Numbered from the stretch's first letter, positions 16,895 through 29,285 are shown. The stretch: 41,327 nucleotides of DNA from Nocardia thailandica NBRC 100428 (GCF_000308795.1 NZ_BAGK01000058.1:1-41327), one strand, 5' to 3'. Numbers and translations are program-made. Notes: generated by a model from the letters alone, not told the origin.

Positions 16895-17143
16895 GGCTTT
16901 TTTCGTTCCTTCATCGTGTATCCGGCGGCTCACGGCCCGGTTGTGGGCACGGGGGAACCGCTCGGCGCACGGCAATGGCCGCGCCGCCGTAGAGGCGATG
17001 TGTTGTTTCTCGTGTAGGCGTGCGACCATGGATGAGGACCGGGCGCTCTGGGGCGTCCCGCCTGGCGTCGCACGATGCTCCACAGCTGGCTGCGGGGAGA
17101 CAGGCGCTTTGTCCGGATGATTCCGAACCGCTGGTCTGTTTCT

Positions 17144-17187
17144 GACCTGATGACAGAATGGTCACGGAAGGTTAACGGAAGGTGAAC
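17144..17187 (-). promoter_or_regulatory. Four 11-bp direct repeats, PhoP/RegX3/MtrA-like box
   Basis: On the minus strand four units follow each other without gaps, in phase at 11 bp: GTTCACCTTCC, GTTAACCTTCC, GTGACCATTCT and GTCATCAGGTC. Seven conserved bases plus four variable bases per unit is the layout of actinobacterial PHO boxes, and a 5+6 layout of GTNAC-like cores is also how MtrA sites are described. Tandem OmpR-family dimers bind such arrays. The downstream gene on this strand is the transglycosylase. Confidence 0.65.
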
Positions 17188-17429
17188 AGAACCTGAGCTG
17201 AAACGCTCAGTCGATCTTGGTCGCCGGACACCGTGGTTGCGGAATCGTTATCTACGCGGGGAGTTTGCCGAGCGTGCCGCTGTGCCGGGCGTCACAGTAA
17301 TTTTCTGGCGAAGATCGCGATCAGGAGGTTTCGGAGCCCCGATCTCTGGGAAACGGACCCCTCGCGCGCGCCCGGCTGTTACCCGGCGGAGACCCCCGGG
17401 GGACCCCTGGAGACCCCCTGGTAAAGCGA

Positions 17430-17459
17430 AAGTCCCGGCAGTCGTGACTGCCGGGACTT
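17430..17459 (-). terminator. Rho-independent terminator of tRNA-Lys
   Basis: A perfect 14-bp inverted repeat (arms 17430-17443 and 17446-17459) lies just after tRNA-Lys on its strand and is followed by TTCGCTTTACC, a moderately T-rich tail. Confidence 0.85.
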
Positions 17460-17465
17460 GCTGTG

Positions 17466-17538
<73 letters not shown>

Positions 17539-17869
17539 TTGTTTGCCCTCGGTTCGCGGCGCTTCGTGAGGGCCTCTCGGCTCTCTCTCCGGCCCCGCTC
17601 TCCGGTGCGGTGTAAACATTAACAGGACCTACCGCAGAAAGTGAAATCGGGCGCTGACCAGCGGGAATGTCGACCCCTCGGCCGTGTTAACACTTCGGCG
17701 CCCGGATCGGATCTAACGATTGTGATGCCCGTCGTGTCACCGCCACATTGCGTTGGAGCGGGCATCGGGGGCTGGCAGAATGACTACGACGACGATCTCG
17801 ACCGACCTCGGCGACGCGGGACCAAGGCTCGAGGCGACACGTCATGTCGGTGTGAGAAACGGGGTTGAG
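17539..17869. promoter_or_regulatory. Divergent promoter region of tRNA-Lys and ldtB
   Basis: A 331-bp region with no gene. An A/T-rich patch near 17611-17625 is the likely core promoter of tRNA-Lys. On the ldtB side, a perfect palindrome GTGTTAACAC lies at 17684-17693, and TAACGAT near 17714 could be a -10 element, giving a leader of about 150 nt. No riboswitch is apparent. Confidence 0.45.
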
Positions 17870-19078
17870 ATGGGCTACCAACGGGGGCGACGGAGGTCGC
17901 TGCGCGCGATCGCGCCGATCGCGCTTGCCGCTGTCGTCGCGCTTGGTGCGTCGGCGTGTTCGACCGGGGAGGGGGTCGGCGCGGACGTCGCGATCGACCG
18001 TAACCCGATCACCGAGCTGATCAAGCCCAAACTGGTGTCCACGATCAAGGACGGTCAGGTCGGGGTCTCGCCGGGGATGCCGCTGGCCTTCCAGGTCGAG
18101 GACGGCACCTTCACCAAGGTCACCCTCGCCAACGCCCAGGACAAGGCCGTGCAGGGCAAGCTGTCCGCCGACGGCCGCTCCTGGGAGACCACCGAGGTCC
18201 TCGGCTACGGGAAGACCTACCGGCTCTCCGCCGAGGCGATCGGTCTCGGCGGCGCGAACTCGACCACGCTGAGCTTCACCACCAGCTCGCCCAACAACCA
18301 GACCAAGCCGTACCTGATGCCGGGCGAAGGGGAGGTCGTCGGCATCGGCCAGCCGGTCGCGGTGCAGTTCGACGAGAACATCCCGAACCGCCGGGCGGTG
18401 CAGGAGGCCATCAAGATCACCACCGACCCGCCGGTCGAGGGCGCGTTCTACTGGGTCAACAACCGCGAGGTGCGGTGGCGTCCGGAGAACTTCTGGAAGC
18501 CCGGCACCAAGGTGAACATCGAGGTGAACGTCTACGGCAAGGACCTCGGCAAGGGCGTCTACGGCCAGGACAACATCAGCTCGCACTTCACCATCGGCGA
18601 CGCGGTGATCTTCACCGCCGACGACAACACCCACCAGGTGGTGGTGGAGCGCAACGGCGAGGTCATCAAGACCATGCCGACCTCGATGGGCAAGGACTCC
18701 ACGCCCACCGACAACGGGATCTACATCGTCGCCGACAAGCACGAGAAGATCATCATGGACTCCTCGACCTACGGCGTCGCGGTCAACTCGGCCGACGGCT
18801 ACCGGACCCCGGTCGACTACGCGACCCGGATCTCCTACAGCGGCATCTTCTTCCACTCCGCGCCGTGGTCGGTCGGCCAGCAGGGCTACTCCAACTCCAG
18901 CCACGGCTGCCTGAACCTGAGCCCGGCCAACGCGCAGTGGGTCTTCGAGAACGCCAAGCGCGGCGACATCACCATCGTCAAGAACACCGTGGGCAACACG
19001 CTTTCGGGCGTGGACGGCCTCGGCGACTGGAACATCCCGTGGGCGCAGTGGAAGGCGGGCAACGCCGACGCCCCCTGA
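17870..19078 (+). CDS. ldtB: L,D-transpeptidase lipoprotein (LdtB/LdtMt2-like)
   Basis: A 402-residue wall enzyme that forms 3->3 cross-links between meso-diaminopimelate residues of peptidoglycan, the linkages that resist most penicillins. The signal peptide ends in ASAC, so Cys30 is the lipid anchor. Two immunoglobulin-like domains span about 50-140 and 145-243. The YkuD catalytic domain follows from about 245. Its catalytic residues are His329 ([10 protein letters not shown]), His345 and the nucleophile Cys347 in SHGCLN. Length and domain order match LdtMt2, and gene position relative to orn and bcp matches Rv2518c. The ATG at 17870 is chosen because it opens the signal peptide. Confidence 0.95.
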   Translation: MGYQRGRRRSLRAIAPIALAAVVALGASACSTGEGVGADVAIDRNPITELIKPKLVSTIKDGQVGVSPGMPLAFQVEDGTFTKVTLANAQDKAVQGKLSADGRSWETTEVLGYGKTYRLSAEAIGLGGANSTTLSFTTSSPNNQTKPYLMPGEGEVVGIGQPVAVQFDENIPNRRAVQEAIKITTDPPVEGAFYWVNNREVRWRPENFWKPGTKVNIEVNVYGKDLGKGVYGQDNISSHFTIGDAVIFTADDNTHQVVVERNGEVIKTMPTSMGKDSTPTDNGIYIVADKHEKIIMDSSTYGVAVNSADGYRTPVDYATRISYSGIFFHSAPWSVGQQGYSNSSHGCLNLSPANAQWVFENAKRGDITIVKNTVGNTLSGVDGLGDWNIPWAQWKAGNADAP

Positions 19079-19093
19079 TCGGGCGCCGAACAC

Positions 19094-19134
19094 GCGAGGG
19101 GCCACCGGGACGCGATGTCCCGGTGGCCCCTCGC
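19094..19134. terminator. Strong bidirectional terminator after ldtB
   Basis: A perfect 18-bp stem (arms 19094-19111 and 19117-19134) with a 5-nt loop stands 15 nt after the ldtB stop and 18 nt after the stop of the converging small secreted protein. Confidence 0.85.
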
Positions 19135-19152
19135 TCGTCGTGCCGCGGCGGC

Positions 19153-19512
19153 TCAGTTGCCCGGCACGTTGCGGCAGTCCATCATCGCCTCGCCCGCCAC
19201 GGCCAGCGCGCTGCCGAGCGCGCCGCAGAGGATGCGGCCGCCGAAGAGCAGCCGGTCGAGGTTGGGGACGCCGAACGAGCCGTTGCCGGACGAGCCGGTG
19301 GTCTCGAAACCGGTCACCGAGCCGCTCTGCGCCGAGCCGGAGCCGGCGGGCAGTTCGCTGGGTACCTCGAGGCCCGCGGTGTCGGTGGCGGTCCCCTCCC
19401 AGGGGGTCAGCGGTAGGCCGGTGCCTGCCTGCGGCGCGGCGGTGGCGGCCCCGGCGGGGCCGAGGATCGTGGCGCCTGCGAAGGCGGCCACGACGAGGGT
19501 CGAACGCTTCAT
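19153..19512 (-). CDS. Small secreted protein of unknown function
   Basis: A 119-residue protein with a clear Sec signal peptide (likely cleavage after ATAA, residue 26). A Gly/Ser/Thr-rich region follows, then a hydrophobic C-terminal part with two cysteines (ILCGALG and MMDCRN) that could pair. I know no function; similar small exported proteins are common in Nocardia and Rhodococcus. GGAAAGA precedes the ATG. It lies on the same strand after trpF with a 100-nt gap and is convergent with ldtB. Confidence 0.75.
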   Translation of the reverse strand: MKRSTLVVAAFAGATILGPAGAATAAPQAGTGLPLTPWEGTATDTAGLEVPSELPAGSGSAQSGSVTGFETTGSSGNGSFGVPNLDRLLFGGRILCGALGSALAVAGEAMMDCRNVPGN

Positions 19513-19612
19513 CGATGGTCTTTCCGGGTCGAGCGGCTCGCGTCGGCGAGGAAGAGAGCTACCGCACAGTAGGGCGGCCGTCCAGACTATAGCCGCTCGA
19601 TTGTGATTCCGG

Positions 19613-20230
19613 TCATCGTTCCAGCGTCCGGGCGCCGCGGGCGGCGTCGAGGAAGGCGCGGACCCGGTCGTGGTCCTTCACCCCGGGGGCGGACTCCACG
19701 CCGCTGGACACGTCGACGCCCCACGGGTCGGCCGCGGCGACGGCCTCGGCCACGTTCCCGGGGTTCAGCCCGCCCGCCAGCAGCCAGTTGCCGACGGGGC
19801 GGCGCGCGCGCAGCGCGGACAGGTCCCAGCGCTCCCCGGAGCCGGGCCTCGGCGCGTCGAGCAGGATCAGTTCCTCGTCCCAGGCGCCGACGGTGAGATC
19901 GGGATCCTCGGCCAGGGAGGTGGCCCGCCACAGCCGCGGGAAGATCGCGCGGGCGGCGGCGAAGTCGGCGCGGGTGTAGGGGCCGTGCAGCTGCAGGACC
20001 GCGACGCCGAGCCGCCCGGCGATCTCGGCGGCCTCGGCGGCAGGGGTGTCGTTGACCACCAGGACGGTGTCGACCCGGTCGCGGACGGCCGCCACGATCG
20101 GGGCGGCCTCGGCGAAGGTGCGTCGGCGCGGGCTGGTCCGGCTCATCACCACGCCGACCGCGTCGGCGCCCGCCGCGACCGCGACCTCGGCCGCCGCGAC
20201 GGTGTCGAGACCGCACACCTTGACATACAT
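19613..20230 (-). CDS. trpF: Phosphoribosylanthranilate isomerase TrpF
   Basis: Converts N-(5'-phosphoribosyl)anthranilate to CdRP, the third step of tryptophan synthesis. The 205-residue (beta-alpha)8 barrel has the diagnostic residues: general base Cys6 (VKVCGL), general acid Asp124 (ILLDAP), LQLHG near 79-83, and the phosphate-binding GGLNPGNV and DVSSGVES segments. AGGAGG precedes the ATG at 20230. Many actinobacteria lack trpF and use the bifunctional PriA instead, so a complete stand-alone gene away from other trp genes is notable. It is followed by nothing trp-related; tRNA-His lies just upstream with its own terminator. Confidence 0.9.
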   Translation of the reverse strand: MYVKVCGLDTVAAAEVAVAAGADAVGVVMSRTSPRRRTFAEAAPIVAAVRDRVDTVLVVNDTPAAEAAEIAGRLGVAVLQLHGPYTRADFAAARAIFPRLWRATSLAEDPDLTVGAWDEELILLDAPRPGSGERWDLSALRARRPVGNWLLAGGLNPGNVAEAVAAADPWGVDVSSGVESAPGVKDHDRVRAFLDAARGARTLER

Positions 20231-20277
20231 CCGCGCCTCCTGGGGCTCACCGGGACCGTCGGGCCCGGGAAACGGAA

Positions 20278-20313
20278 AAGGACCGAATCTCACCGGGGCG
20301 AGATTCGGTCCTT
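20278..20313 (-). terminator. Terminator of tRNA-His
   Basis: A perfect 14-bp stem (arms 20278-20291 and 20300-20313) with an 8-nt loop follows tRNA-His on the minus strand; the tail CTTTTCCG is T-rich. It lies 48 nt before the trpF start and isolates trpF from the tRNA. Confidence 0.85.
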
Positions 20314-20323
20314 GACCACATGG

Positions 20324-20397
20324 GGTGAGTGACGGGACTCGAACCCGCGACAGCCAGGATCACAACCTGGTGCTCTACCAACTGAACTACACTCACC
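20324..20397 (-). tRNA. tRNA-His(GTG)
   Basis: A full cloverleaf with anticodon loop TTGTGAT, anticodon GTG (codon CAC, and CAT by wobble). The extra G at -1 is encoded (base 20397) and faces discriminator C73 (base 20324), the identity pair of tRNA-His. CCA is not encoded. A TAATATCTAT stretch near 20420-20430 is the likely -10 region. Confidence 0.97.
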
Positions 20398-20399
20398 AT

Positions 20400-20418
20400 C
20401 GCCGGTGAATCACCGGCG
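20400..20418. other. Short hairpin between orn and tRNA-His
   Basis: A perfect 8-bp stem, CGCCGGTG with its complement, around a 3-nt loop. It lies 34 nt after the orn stop and 3 nt before the mature 5' end of tRNA-His. It may end orn transcripts or form in the tRNA precursor; no T-run follows. Confidence 0.4.
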
Positions 20419-20451
20419 CGATAGATATTAGCGTGAAGTCACCCGTAGTCC

Positions 20452-21090
20452 CTAATCCGCAGGTCGGGGGCTCGATCCGGTGACATCCACGGCCGCGGTG
20501 ACCGCCTCGGCGGCCGCGCTGATCTCCGAGGTCGAGGGCCCGGGCAGCGGCACGAACGCGGTGCGCCGGTAGTACTCCAGCTCCCGGATCGACTCCTTGA
20601 TGTCGGCCAGCGCGCGGTGCGCCAGGCCCTTCTCCGGCTGGCCGAAGTAGATCCGCGGGTACCAGCGGCGGCACAGTTCCTTGATCGAGCTGACGTCGAC
20701 CATGCGGTAGTGCAGGTGGGCGTCGAGTTCGGGCATGTCGCGGGCGATGAACGCGCGGTCGGTGGCGATGGAGTTGCCGCACAGCGGCACCGTGCGCGCG
20801 GTCGGCGCGTACCGGCGGATGTATTCGAGGACCTGCTGCTCGGCCTCGGCGACCGAGACGGCCGAGCGCCGGACCTCTTCGGTCAGGCCGGATTTCGCGT
20901 GCATCTCGGTGACCACCGGCGGCATGGCCGCGAGCGCGGCGTCGTCGGCGTGGATGACGATGTCGACACCGTCACCGAGAATGTTGAGGTCGCTGTCGGT
21001 TACGAGTGCGGCCACCTCGATCAGCTTGTCGCTGTCCAGGCGCAGGCCCGTCATCTCGCAATCCATCCACACCAGGAGCTTGTCCGTCAC
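20452..21090 (-). CDS. orn: Oligoribonuclease
   Basis: A 3'-5' exonuclease of the DEDDh class that degrades short RNA oligonucleotides, including pGpG, to mononucleotides. The 212-residue product has the active-site acids Asp10 and Glu12 (MDCEMTG), Asp111 (SIATDRAF), His158 and Asp163 ([12 protein letters not shown]). The C terminus is ~15 residues longer than the core fold, as in actinobacterial members. The GTG start lies 7 nt after TAGGGT, so the mRNA is probably leaderless; longer frames are rejected. tRNA-His is next on the same strand, an association also known in mycobacteria. Confidence 0.96.
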   Translation of the reverse strand: MTDKLLVWMDCEMTGLRLDSDKLIEVAALVTDSDLNILGDGVDIVIHADDAALAAMPPVVTEMHAKSGLTEEVRRSAVSVAEAEQQVLEYIRRYAPTARTVPLCGNSIATDRAFIARDMPELDAHLHYRMVDVSSIKELCRRWYPRIYFGQPEKGLAHRALADIKESIRELEYYRRTAFVPLPGPSTSEISAAAEAVTAAVDVTGSSPRPAD

Positions 21091-21210
21091 CCGAGCAACC
21101 CTAACGGGGCCGTCGCGGGCGGGCCGGACAGGTCTGTCCGGCGGCGGTTCGCCCGCACGACACTCCCCGTCGCGCCGGGGTCGGCGTGACCGGCGGGGAT
21201 ATGGTTTGCC

Positions 21211-21234
21211 GTGAGGTTCTTGATGTCGGGGTGA
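21211..21234 (+). CDS. Possible 7-codon leader ORF before the HerA-like gene
   Basis: GTG-AGG-TTC-TTG-ATG-TCG-GGG-TGA starts 5 nt after the TATGGT hexamer (21200-21205) and ends 20 nt before the ATG of the ATPase gene. If transcription starts from that hexamer, ribosomes could load on this leader ORF first. This is weak evidence; it may simply be 5' untranslated sequence. Confidence 0.25.
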   Translation: MRFLMSG

Positions 21235-21254
21235 CCGGACGGAGGACGCGCGAC

Positions 21255-22919
21255 ATGACCACTCCCGCGGAGAAGGCGGCGGCCGCACGCAAGGCGGCCG
21301 AGGAGGCGGCCCGGGTGGCCGCGGAGGCGGCGGCCGCGGCCGAGGCGGCCGAACGGGAGGCGGCCGACGCGGCCGAGGCTCCCTCGGAGCCGGTGGCCGC
21401 GGCGTCGGACGCCGCGCGGGAGATCGCGGCGGGCTATGTGTTCGACGGTCCCACACTGGATCTGGGGACGGTCGTGGTCGACGGCACGGTCGATCCGGCG
21501 GCGCGGGTGGGGATCCCGCTGAAGATGATGAACCGGCACGGCTTGGTCGCGGGCGCGACCGGCACCGGCAAGACCAAGACCCTGCAGGGCATCGCCGAAC
21601 AGCTCTCGCGCGCCGGTGTCCCGGTGGTGCTGGCCGACATCAAGGGCGACCTGTCCGGGCTCGCCGCGCCGGGCGCGGACACCGAGAAGATCCGGGCGAG
21701 GGCCGCCGAGACCGGGGAGCCCGACTGGTCGCCGAGCGGGTTCCCGGTCGAGTTCGTCTCGCTGGGCACCGGCGGCGTCGGCGTCCCGATCCGGGCGACG
21801 ATCACCTCCTTCGGCCCGATCCTGCTGTCGAAGGTGCTGCAGCTCAACGACACCCAGGAGTCGACCCTCGGCCTGATCTTCCACTGGGCCGACACCAACG
21901 GCCTCGCCCTGCTCGATCTGAAGGATCTGCGCGCGGTGATCACCCACCTCACCAGCGCGGAGGGCAAGGCCGATCTCGAGGGCATCGGCGGGGTGTCCAA
22001 GCAGACCGCGGGGGTGATCCTGCGCGCGCTGGTCAATCTGGAGGCCGACGGCGGGGACACGTTCTTCGGTGAGCCCGAACTGGATCCGCGCGACCTGTTG
22101 CGCACCGCGGGCGGGCAGGGCGTGATCACGCTGTTCGAGCTGGGTCAGCAGGCGGCGCGGCCGGTGATGTTCTCGACGTTCCTGATGTGGGTGCTCGCCG
22201 ACCTGTTCCAGACGCTGCCCGAGGTCGGTGACGTGGAGAAGCCGGCGCTGGTGTTCATCTTCGACGAGGCGCACCTGCTGTTCGCCGACGCCTCCAAGGC
22301 GTTCCTGCAACAGGTGGAGCAGACGGTCAAGCTCATCCGTTCCAAGGGGGTCGGGGTGTTCTTCTGCACCCAGTTGCCCACCGACATCCCCAATCCGGTG
22401 CTCTCGCAGCTGGGCGCGCGGGTGCAGCACGCGCTGCGCGCGTTCACGCCCGACGACCAGAAGGCGCTGGCCAAGACCGTCCGCACCTATCCCAAGACCG
22501 CCGCCTACGACCTCGAGGAGGCGCTGACCTCGCTCGGGACCGGCGAGGCGATCGTCACGGTGCTGTCGGACCGCGGCGCGCCGACGCCGGTCGCCTGGAC
22601 CCGCGTCGTGCCGCCGCGCTCGCTGATGGACACGATCGGCGAGGACGCGATCCGGTCGGCGGCGCTGTCGAGCGGCTTGCAGGGCCGGTACGGCCGGACC
22701 ATCGACCGCGAGTCGGCCTACGAGCGGCTCGCGGCCTCGGTGGCGGCGGCCGAGCCGGAGCCGGAGCAGGCACGGGCGCCGGGCCGGGCGGCCGCGCAGG
22801 AGGACTCGGCGGCGGACCGGATCATGAACAACCCGGCAGTGAAGAGCTTCCTGCGGTCCGCGGCCAGCGCCGCCGGGCGCGAGATCAGCCGCAGCATCTT
22901 CGGCACCCGGCGGCGGTAG
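21255..22919 (+). CDS. HerA-like (DUF853) ATPase
   Basis: A 554-residue cytosolic P-loop ATPase of the DUF853/HerA-FtsK group. The first ~58 residues are an Ala/Glu-rich, probably coiled helix. Walker A is at 100-108 (GATGTGKTK) and Walker B at 332-338 (LVFIFDE, followed by AHLLF). A sensor-like [19 protein letters not shown] segment follows near 392-410, and [13 protein letters not shown] near 418. The substrate is unknown; relatives form hexameric DNA or protein pumps. It is placed between orn and cmrA, as Rv2510c is in M. tuberculosis, and is divergent from orn. GGAGGA lies 9 nt before the ATG. Confidence 0.9.
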   Translation: MTTPAEKAAAARKAAEEAARVAAEAAAAAEAAEREAADAAEAPSEPVAAASDAAREIAAGYVFDGPTLDLGTVVVDGTVDPAARVGIPLKMMNRHGLVAGATGTGKTKTLQGIAEQLSRAGVPVVLADIKGDLSGLAAPGADTEKIRARAAETGEPDWSPSGFPVEFVSLGTGGVGVPIRATITSFGPILLSKVLQLNDTQESTLGLIFHWADTNGLALLDLKDLRAVITHLTSAEGKADLEGIGGVSKQTAGVILRALVNLEADGGDTFFGEPELDPRDLLRTAGGQGVITLFELGQQAARPVMFSTFLMWVLADLFQTLPEVGDVEKPALVFIFDEAHLLFADASKAFLQQVEQTVKLIRSKGVGVFFCTQLPTDIPNPVLSQLGARVQHALRAFTPDDQKALAKTVRTYPKTAAYDLEEALTSLGTGEAIVTVLSDRGAPTPVAWTRVVPPRSLMDTIGEDAIRSAALSSGLQGRYGRTIDRESAYERLAASVAAAEPEPEQARAPGRAAAQEDSAADRIMNNPAVKSFLRSAASAAGREISRSIFGTRRR

Positions 22920-22925
22920 CGCGGG

Positions 22926-23735
22926 CTATTCGCCGCCGCCGAGCTTGCGGTAGAACGCGCCGGCGATCGGCGCGGTGAGGGCGCGCGGGCCGTAGTTGCC
23001 CGCCACGCTCATGCCCTTGCCGATCAGGCCGGGCACGATCCGCATCTTGTTGCGGGCCAGCGCGTCGATGGACACCTTGGCGGTGTACTCCGAGGACACC
23101 CACAGGAAGTCGGGCACCATGCGGTCGACGATGGACTGGTCCTCGGGCGCGGGGGTCTCGGTGCGCACCGGTCCCGGCGCGAGCAGGGTGACGTGCACGC
23201 CGGTGTCCTTGAGTTCGCCGCGCAGCGACTCGCTGAAGGTGTTGGCGAACGCCTTGGACGCGGCGTAGGTCGCGTTGTTGGGGATGGGCATGTTGCCCGC
23301 GGCCGACCCGCTGATGAGGATGCCGCCCGCCTTGCGCTCGATCATGCCCGGCAGCACCGCCAGGGTGAGGTCGTGCACGGCGGTGGCGTTGAGCTCGAGC
23401 TGGGCGCGCTCGTAGCCGGGGTCGAGGTCGGCGACGGTGCCGAAGGTGGCGATGCCCGCGTTGTTGCACAGGATGGCGATGTCGCGCACCGACAGTTCGT
23501 CGACGAGGCTGCGGCGGGCCTCGCGGTCGGACAGGTCGACCGCGCGGACCTCGGCGGTGATGCCGTGGGCCAGCGTCAGCCGCTGGGCCAGTTCGGTGAG
23601 CACCTCACCGCGCCGGGCGACCAGGATCAGCGAGTAGCCGCGCGCGGCCAGCTCGGCGGCCAGCGCCATGCCGATGCCGGAGGAGGCGCCGGTGACGACG
23701 GCACGATTGTCGGATGTGGGGGAGGGCAGACTCAC
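22926..23735 (-). CDS. cmrA: SDR reductase, probable mycolate reductase CmrA
   Basis: A 269-residue NADPH-dependent short-chain reductase. The Rossmann motif TGASSGIG is at 15-22, NNAG at 91-94, and the catalytic Ser144, Tyr157 and Lys161 (YAASK) are all present. Its length, the SGSAAGNMPIPNNATYAASKAF signature and its place beside the DUF853 gene and orn match Rv2509 and corynebacterial CmrA. That enzyme reduces the 3-oxo intermediate left by Pks13 to the mature beta-hydroxy mycolate. GTG 23735 lies 6 nt after TACGCT, so the message is probably leaderless. The orthology is inferred from remembered sequence and gene order. Confidence 0.87.
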   Translation of the reverse strand: MSLPSPTSDNRAVVTGASSGIGMALAAELAARGYSLILVARRGEVLTELAQRLTLAHGITAEVRAVDLSDREARRSLVDELSVRDIAILCNNAGIATFGTVADLDPGYERAQLELNATAVHDLTLAVLPGMIERKAGGILISGSAAGNMPIPNNATYAASKAFANTFSESLRGELKDTGVHVTLLAPGPVRTETPAPEDQSIVDRMVPDFLWVSSEYTAKVSIDALARNKMRIVPGLIGKGMSVAGNYGPRALTAPIAGAFYRKLGGGE

Positions 23736-23741
23736 CAGGGG

Positions 23742-23771
23742 AGCGTAACCGGGCGCGCCGCGTCCTAGCAT
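23742..23771. promoter_or_regulatory. Overlapping divergent leaderless promoters (cmrA / leader ORF)
   Basis: TACGCT on the minus strand (23742-23747) serves cmrA and TAGCAT on the plus strand (23766-23771) serves the leader ORF at 23778. The start codons are only 42 bp apart. The -35 region of the plus promoter would fall on the -10 of the minus promoter, so polymerase can hardly occupy both. Confidence 0.5.
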
Positions 23772-23777
23772 GGGACG

Positions 23778-23828
23778 GTGCCGACCACCCCCGCGGGCGA
23801 CCGCGCCGCCGCCCGGTCCGGCCCGTGA
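23778..23828 (+). CDS. Leaderless 16-codon upstream ORF coupled to the phosphotransferase
   Basis: A GTG start 6 nt after TAGCAT opens the peptide MPTTPAGDRAAARSGP. Its TGA stop overlaps the GTG at 23825 of the next gene by 4 nt (GTGA). This is the geometry of stop-start translational coupling, so the ORF may act as a ribosome loading site for a gene that lacks a Shine-Dalgarno sequence. A function for the peptide itself is not implied. Confidence 0.45.
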   Translation: MPTTPAGDRAAARSGP

Positions 23829-24931
23829 CGGCCGGTGACCGCGTCTTCGGCATGGGCGACGAGCCGGTGACCGAGTCCTCCTGGCCCGCGTCGACCGACG
23901 CCGAGATCGCCCGCGCGGTCGGGACGGCCTGGGGCGCCGCGCCGGCGGAGGTGCTGTGGCGCAGCCCGCGACCGCTGTCGACGACGGTCGGCGTCGCGCT
24001 CGCCGACGGCGGTCACGTCGTGGTGAAACGCCTGCCCACCGCCCTGCGCGACCGCGCGGCGCTGCGCGAGGAACACCGCTTCGCGAACCACCTGCGCGCG
24101 GCGGGCGTCCCGGTGCCGGAGCTCCGCGTCGGCGGCGTCGCGACGCTGGACACCGCGCGCGGGCCGGTGGAGTTCGTCTACGAGGTGCAGTCGGCGGGCG
24201 CGGGCGAGGACCGCTACCGTCCCGACTTCTCCTGGTCGCCCTGGCGCGACACCGGGGACGCGGCGGGGTCGGGGGCGGCGCTGGCCCGAGCGCACCTGGC
24301 CGCGGCGGGTTTCGACGCCCCCGCCCGGCCGGCGCGGCCGTTGGTGGCGAGCCTGCACGACGGTGACCCGGCGGGCGAGTTCGCCTGGCACCTGGCCCGC
24401 AGGCCCGCGCTGGCGGCCTTCCTCGCCGGCCGCGACTGGCGCCGCGAGCTGCCGTCGGAGCCGGTGGATCTCGCGGGGTTGCGCCCGCTGTGGACGCACG
24501 GCGACTGGCATCCGACCAACCACCTGTGGCGCGGCCACGAGGTGAGCACGGTGTTCGACTTCGGCCTGGCCGACCGCACGACCGCCGTGTTCGACCTGGC
24601 CACCACCGTCGAGCGGACCGCCGTCGACTGGGTGGCCATCCGCGCGGGCGAACCGGCCGAGGTCCGCTACGACCAGCTCGCGGCCTTCTTCGAGGCCTAC
24701 CTCGCCCTGCGTCCGCCGAGCGCGGCCGAGCGGCGCGCGCTGCCCGGCCTGCTGCCGGTGGCCCATCTCGGCTACGAGCTCTCCGAGATCGACTACTTCC
24801 TCACCGTCGTCCACGACCGGCGCGCGGCCGAGATCGCCTACGAGGACTGGCTGCTCGGCCATCTGCGCTGGTACGCGACGCCCGAGGGCCGCGACCTGCG
24901 CGAGTTCGTCCGGGGCCTGGTCGCCGGGTGA
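23825..24931 (+). CDS. Aminoglycoside phosphotransferase (APH)-family kinase-like protein
   Basis: A 368-residue protein with the APH/choline-kinase fold. The catalytic loop HGDWHPTN is at 225-232 (Asp227 the base), and the metal-binding Asp245 is in FDFGLAD. The nucleotide-binding Lys is in HVVVKRLP. Substrates in this family range from aminoglycosides to homoserine, choline and methylthioribose, so resistance should not be assumed. No Shine-Dalgarno precedes any candidate start. GTG 23825 is chosen because it overlaps the stop of the leader ORF; ATG 23852 would remove nine residues without touching the fold. Confidence 0.85.
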   Translation: MTAGDRVFGMGDEPVTESSWPASTDAEIARAVGTAWGAAPAEVLWRSPRPLSTTVGVALADGGHVVVKRLPTALRDRAALREEHRFANHLRAAGVPVPELRVGGVATLDTARGPVEFVYEVQSAGAGEDRYRPDFSWSPWRDTGDAAGSGAALARAHLAAAGFDAPARPARPLVASLHDGDPAGEFAWHLARRPALAAFLAGRDWRRELPSEPVDLAGLRPLWTHGDWHPTNHLWRGHEVSTVFDFGLADRTTAVFDLATTVERTAVDWVAIRAGEPAEVRYDQLAAFFEAYLALRPPSAAERRALPGLLPVAHLGYELSEIDYFLTVVHDRRAAEIAYEDWLLGHLRWYATPEGRDLREFVRGLVAG

Positions 24932-24937
24932 GCGGGC

Positions 24938-26287
<1,350 letters not shown>

Positions 26288-26366
26288 GGAACGAGCGTAG
26301 TGGCGGACGACCGTTCCGGCAGGCCACCGGCGGGATTCGCCACGCCGGGGGGCGATATGAACTCGG

Positions 26367-26396
26367 TTGCATAGTACCTGTCGTACCGGATATTCT
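26367..26396 (+). promoter_or_regulatory. padR-fadH promoter with candidate PadR operator
   Basis: TTGCAT (26367-26372) and TATTCT (26391-26396) are 18 bp apart, and the ATG follows 6 nt later, giving a leaderless mRNA. Between the two elements lies the inverted repeat GTAC-CTGTC-GTAC at 26374-26386, well placed for autorepression by PadR. It does not match the classical ATGT-N8-ACAT PadR site. Confidence 0.5.
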
Positions 26397-26402
26397 CGTG
26401 CC

Positions 26403-28984
<2,582 letters not shown>

Positions 28985-29285
28985 TCACCCCCCAGGACCG
29001 GCCGCCGCCGCCGCGAGCGGCCGAAACCGCCACCCCGCCCGCCGAACTCGCATCCGGCAGGCGGGGTGGTGTCGTCTCCGGCCGGGCACGCAGGCGCGTT
29101 CGGGCCGGTCGCCGGGAGGAGCGCCGCGCGCGGCCGCGCCGGAACGGAACGCCTGTGCACTCGCCCAGGTCGGCCGCGTTCGCGGCGGCCCGAGGCGCGG
29201 ACGCGCGAACCCGGCCGGTGTGCGCGTTCGCCGGAAAACCGGAGAACTCACCACCTCGGCGGTGAACAGTTGTGAACTGTGTGAA
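28985..29285. other. Intergenic region between convergent fadH and tetR
   Basis: A 301-bp region with one strong hairpin (29030-29069) near the fadH end. The remainder, 29070-29285, is G/C-rich with no convincing start signal, repeat family or RNA gene that I can see. Confidence 0.6.
29030..29069. terminator. Terminator hairpin after fadH
   Basis: A 10-bp perfect G/C stem, CCACCCCGCC with its complement, extended by partial pairing toward a ~12-nt loop, 45 nt after the fadH stop. No T-run follows. Confidence 0.6.

Larger units (their letters stand above)
16895..17465. other. Long non-coding region upstream of the transglycosylase
   Basis: These 571 bases hold the transglycosylase leader, the four-unit 11-bp repeat at 17144-17187 and the tRNA-Lys terminator at 17430-17459. 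Between them, around 17385-17422, lies a short G/C-run segment with a repeated GGAGACCCCC unit. Short open frames here have no start signal or protein-like composition. I looked for a c-di-AMP (ydaO) riboswitch, which precedes some actinobacterial wall hydrolase genes, and did not find its conserved core on the correct strand. Confidence 0.6.

Noticed and set aside
16895..17143. c-di-AMP (ydaO) riboswitch in the transglycosylase leader
   Set aside because: A GGGGGAACC string is present but on the strand opposite to the gene, and the other conserved parts of the aptamer are missing.
23825..24931. Calling the APH-fold protein an antibiotic resistance gene
   Set aside because: Only general kinase motifs are visible; most chromosomal members of this fold act on metabolites.
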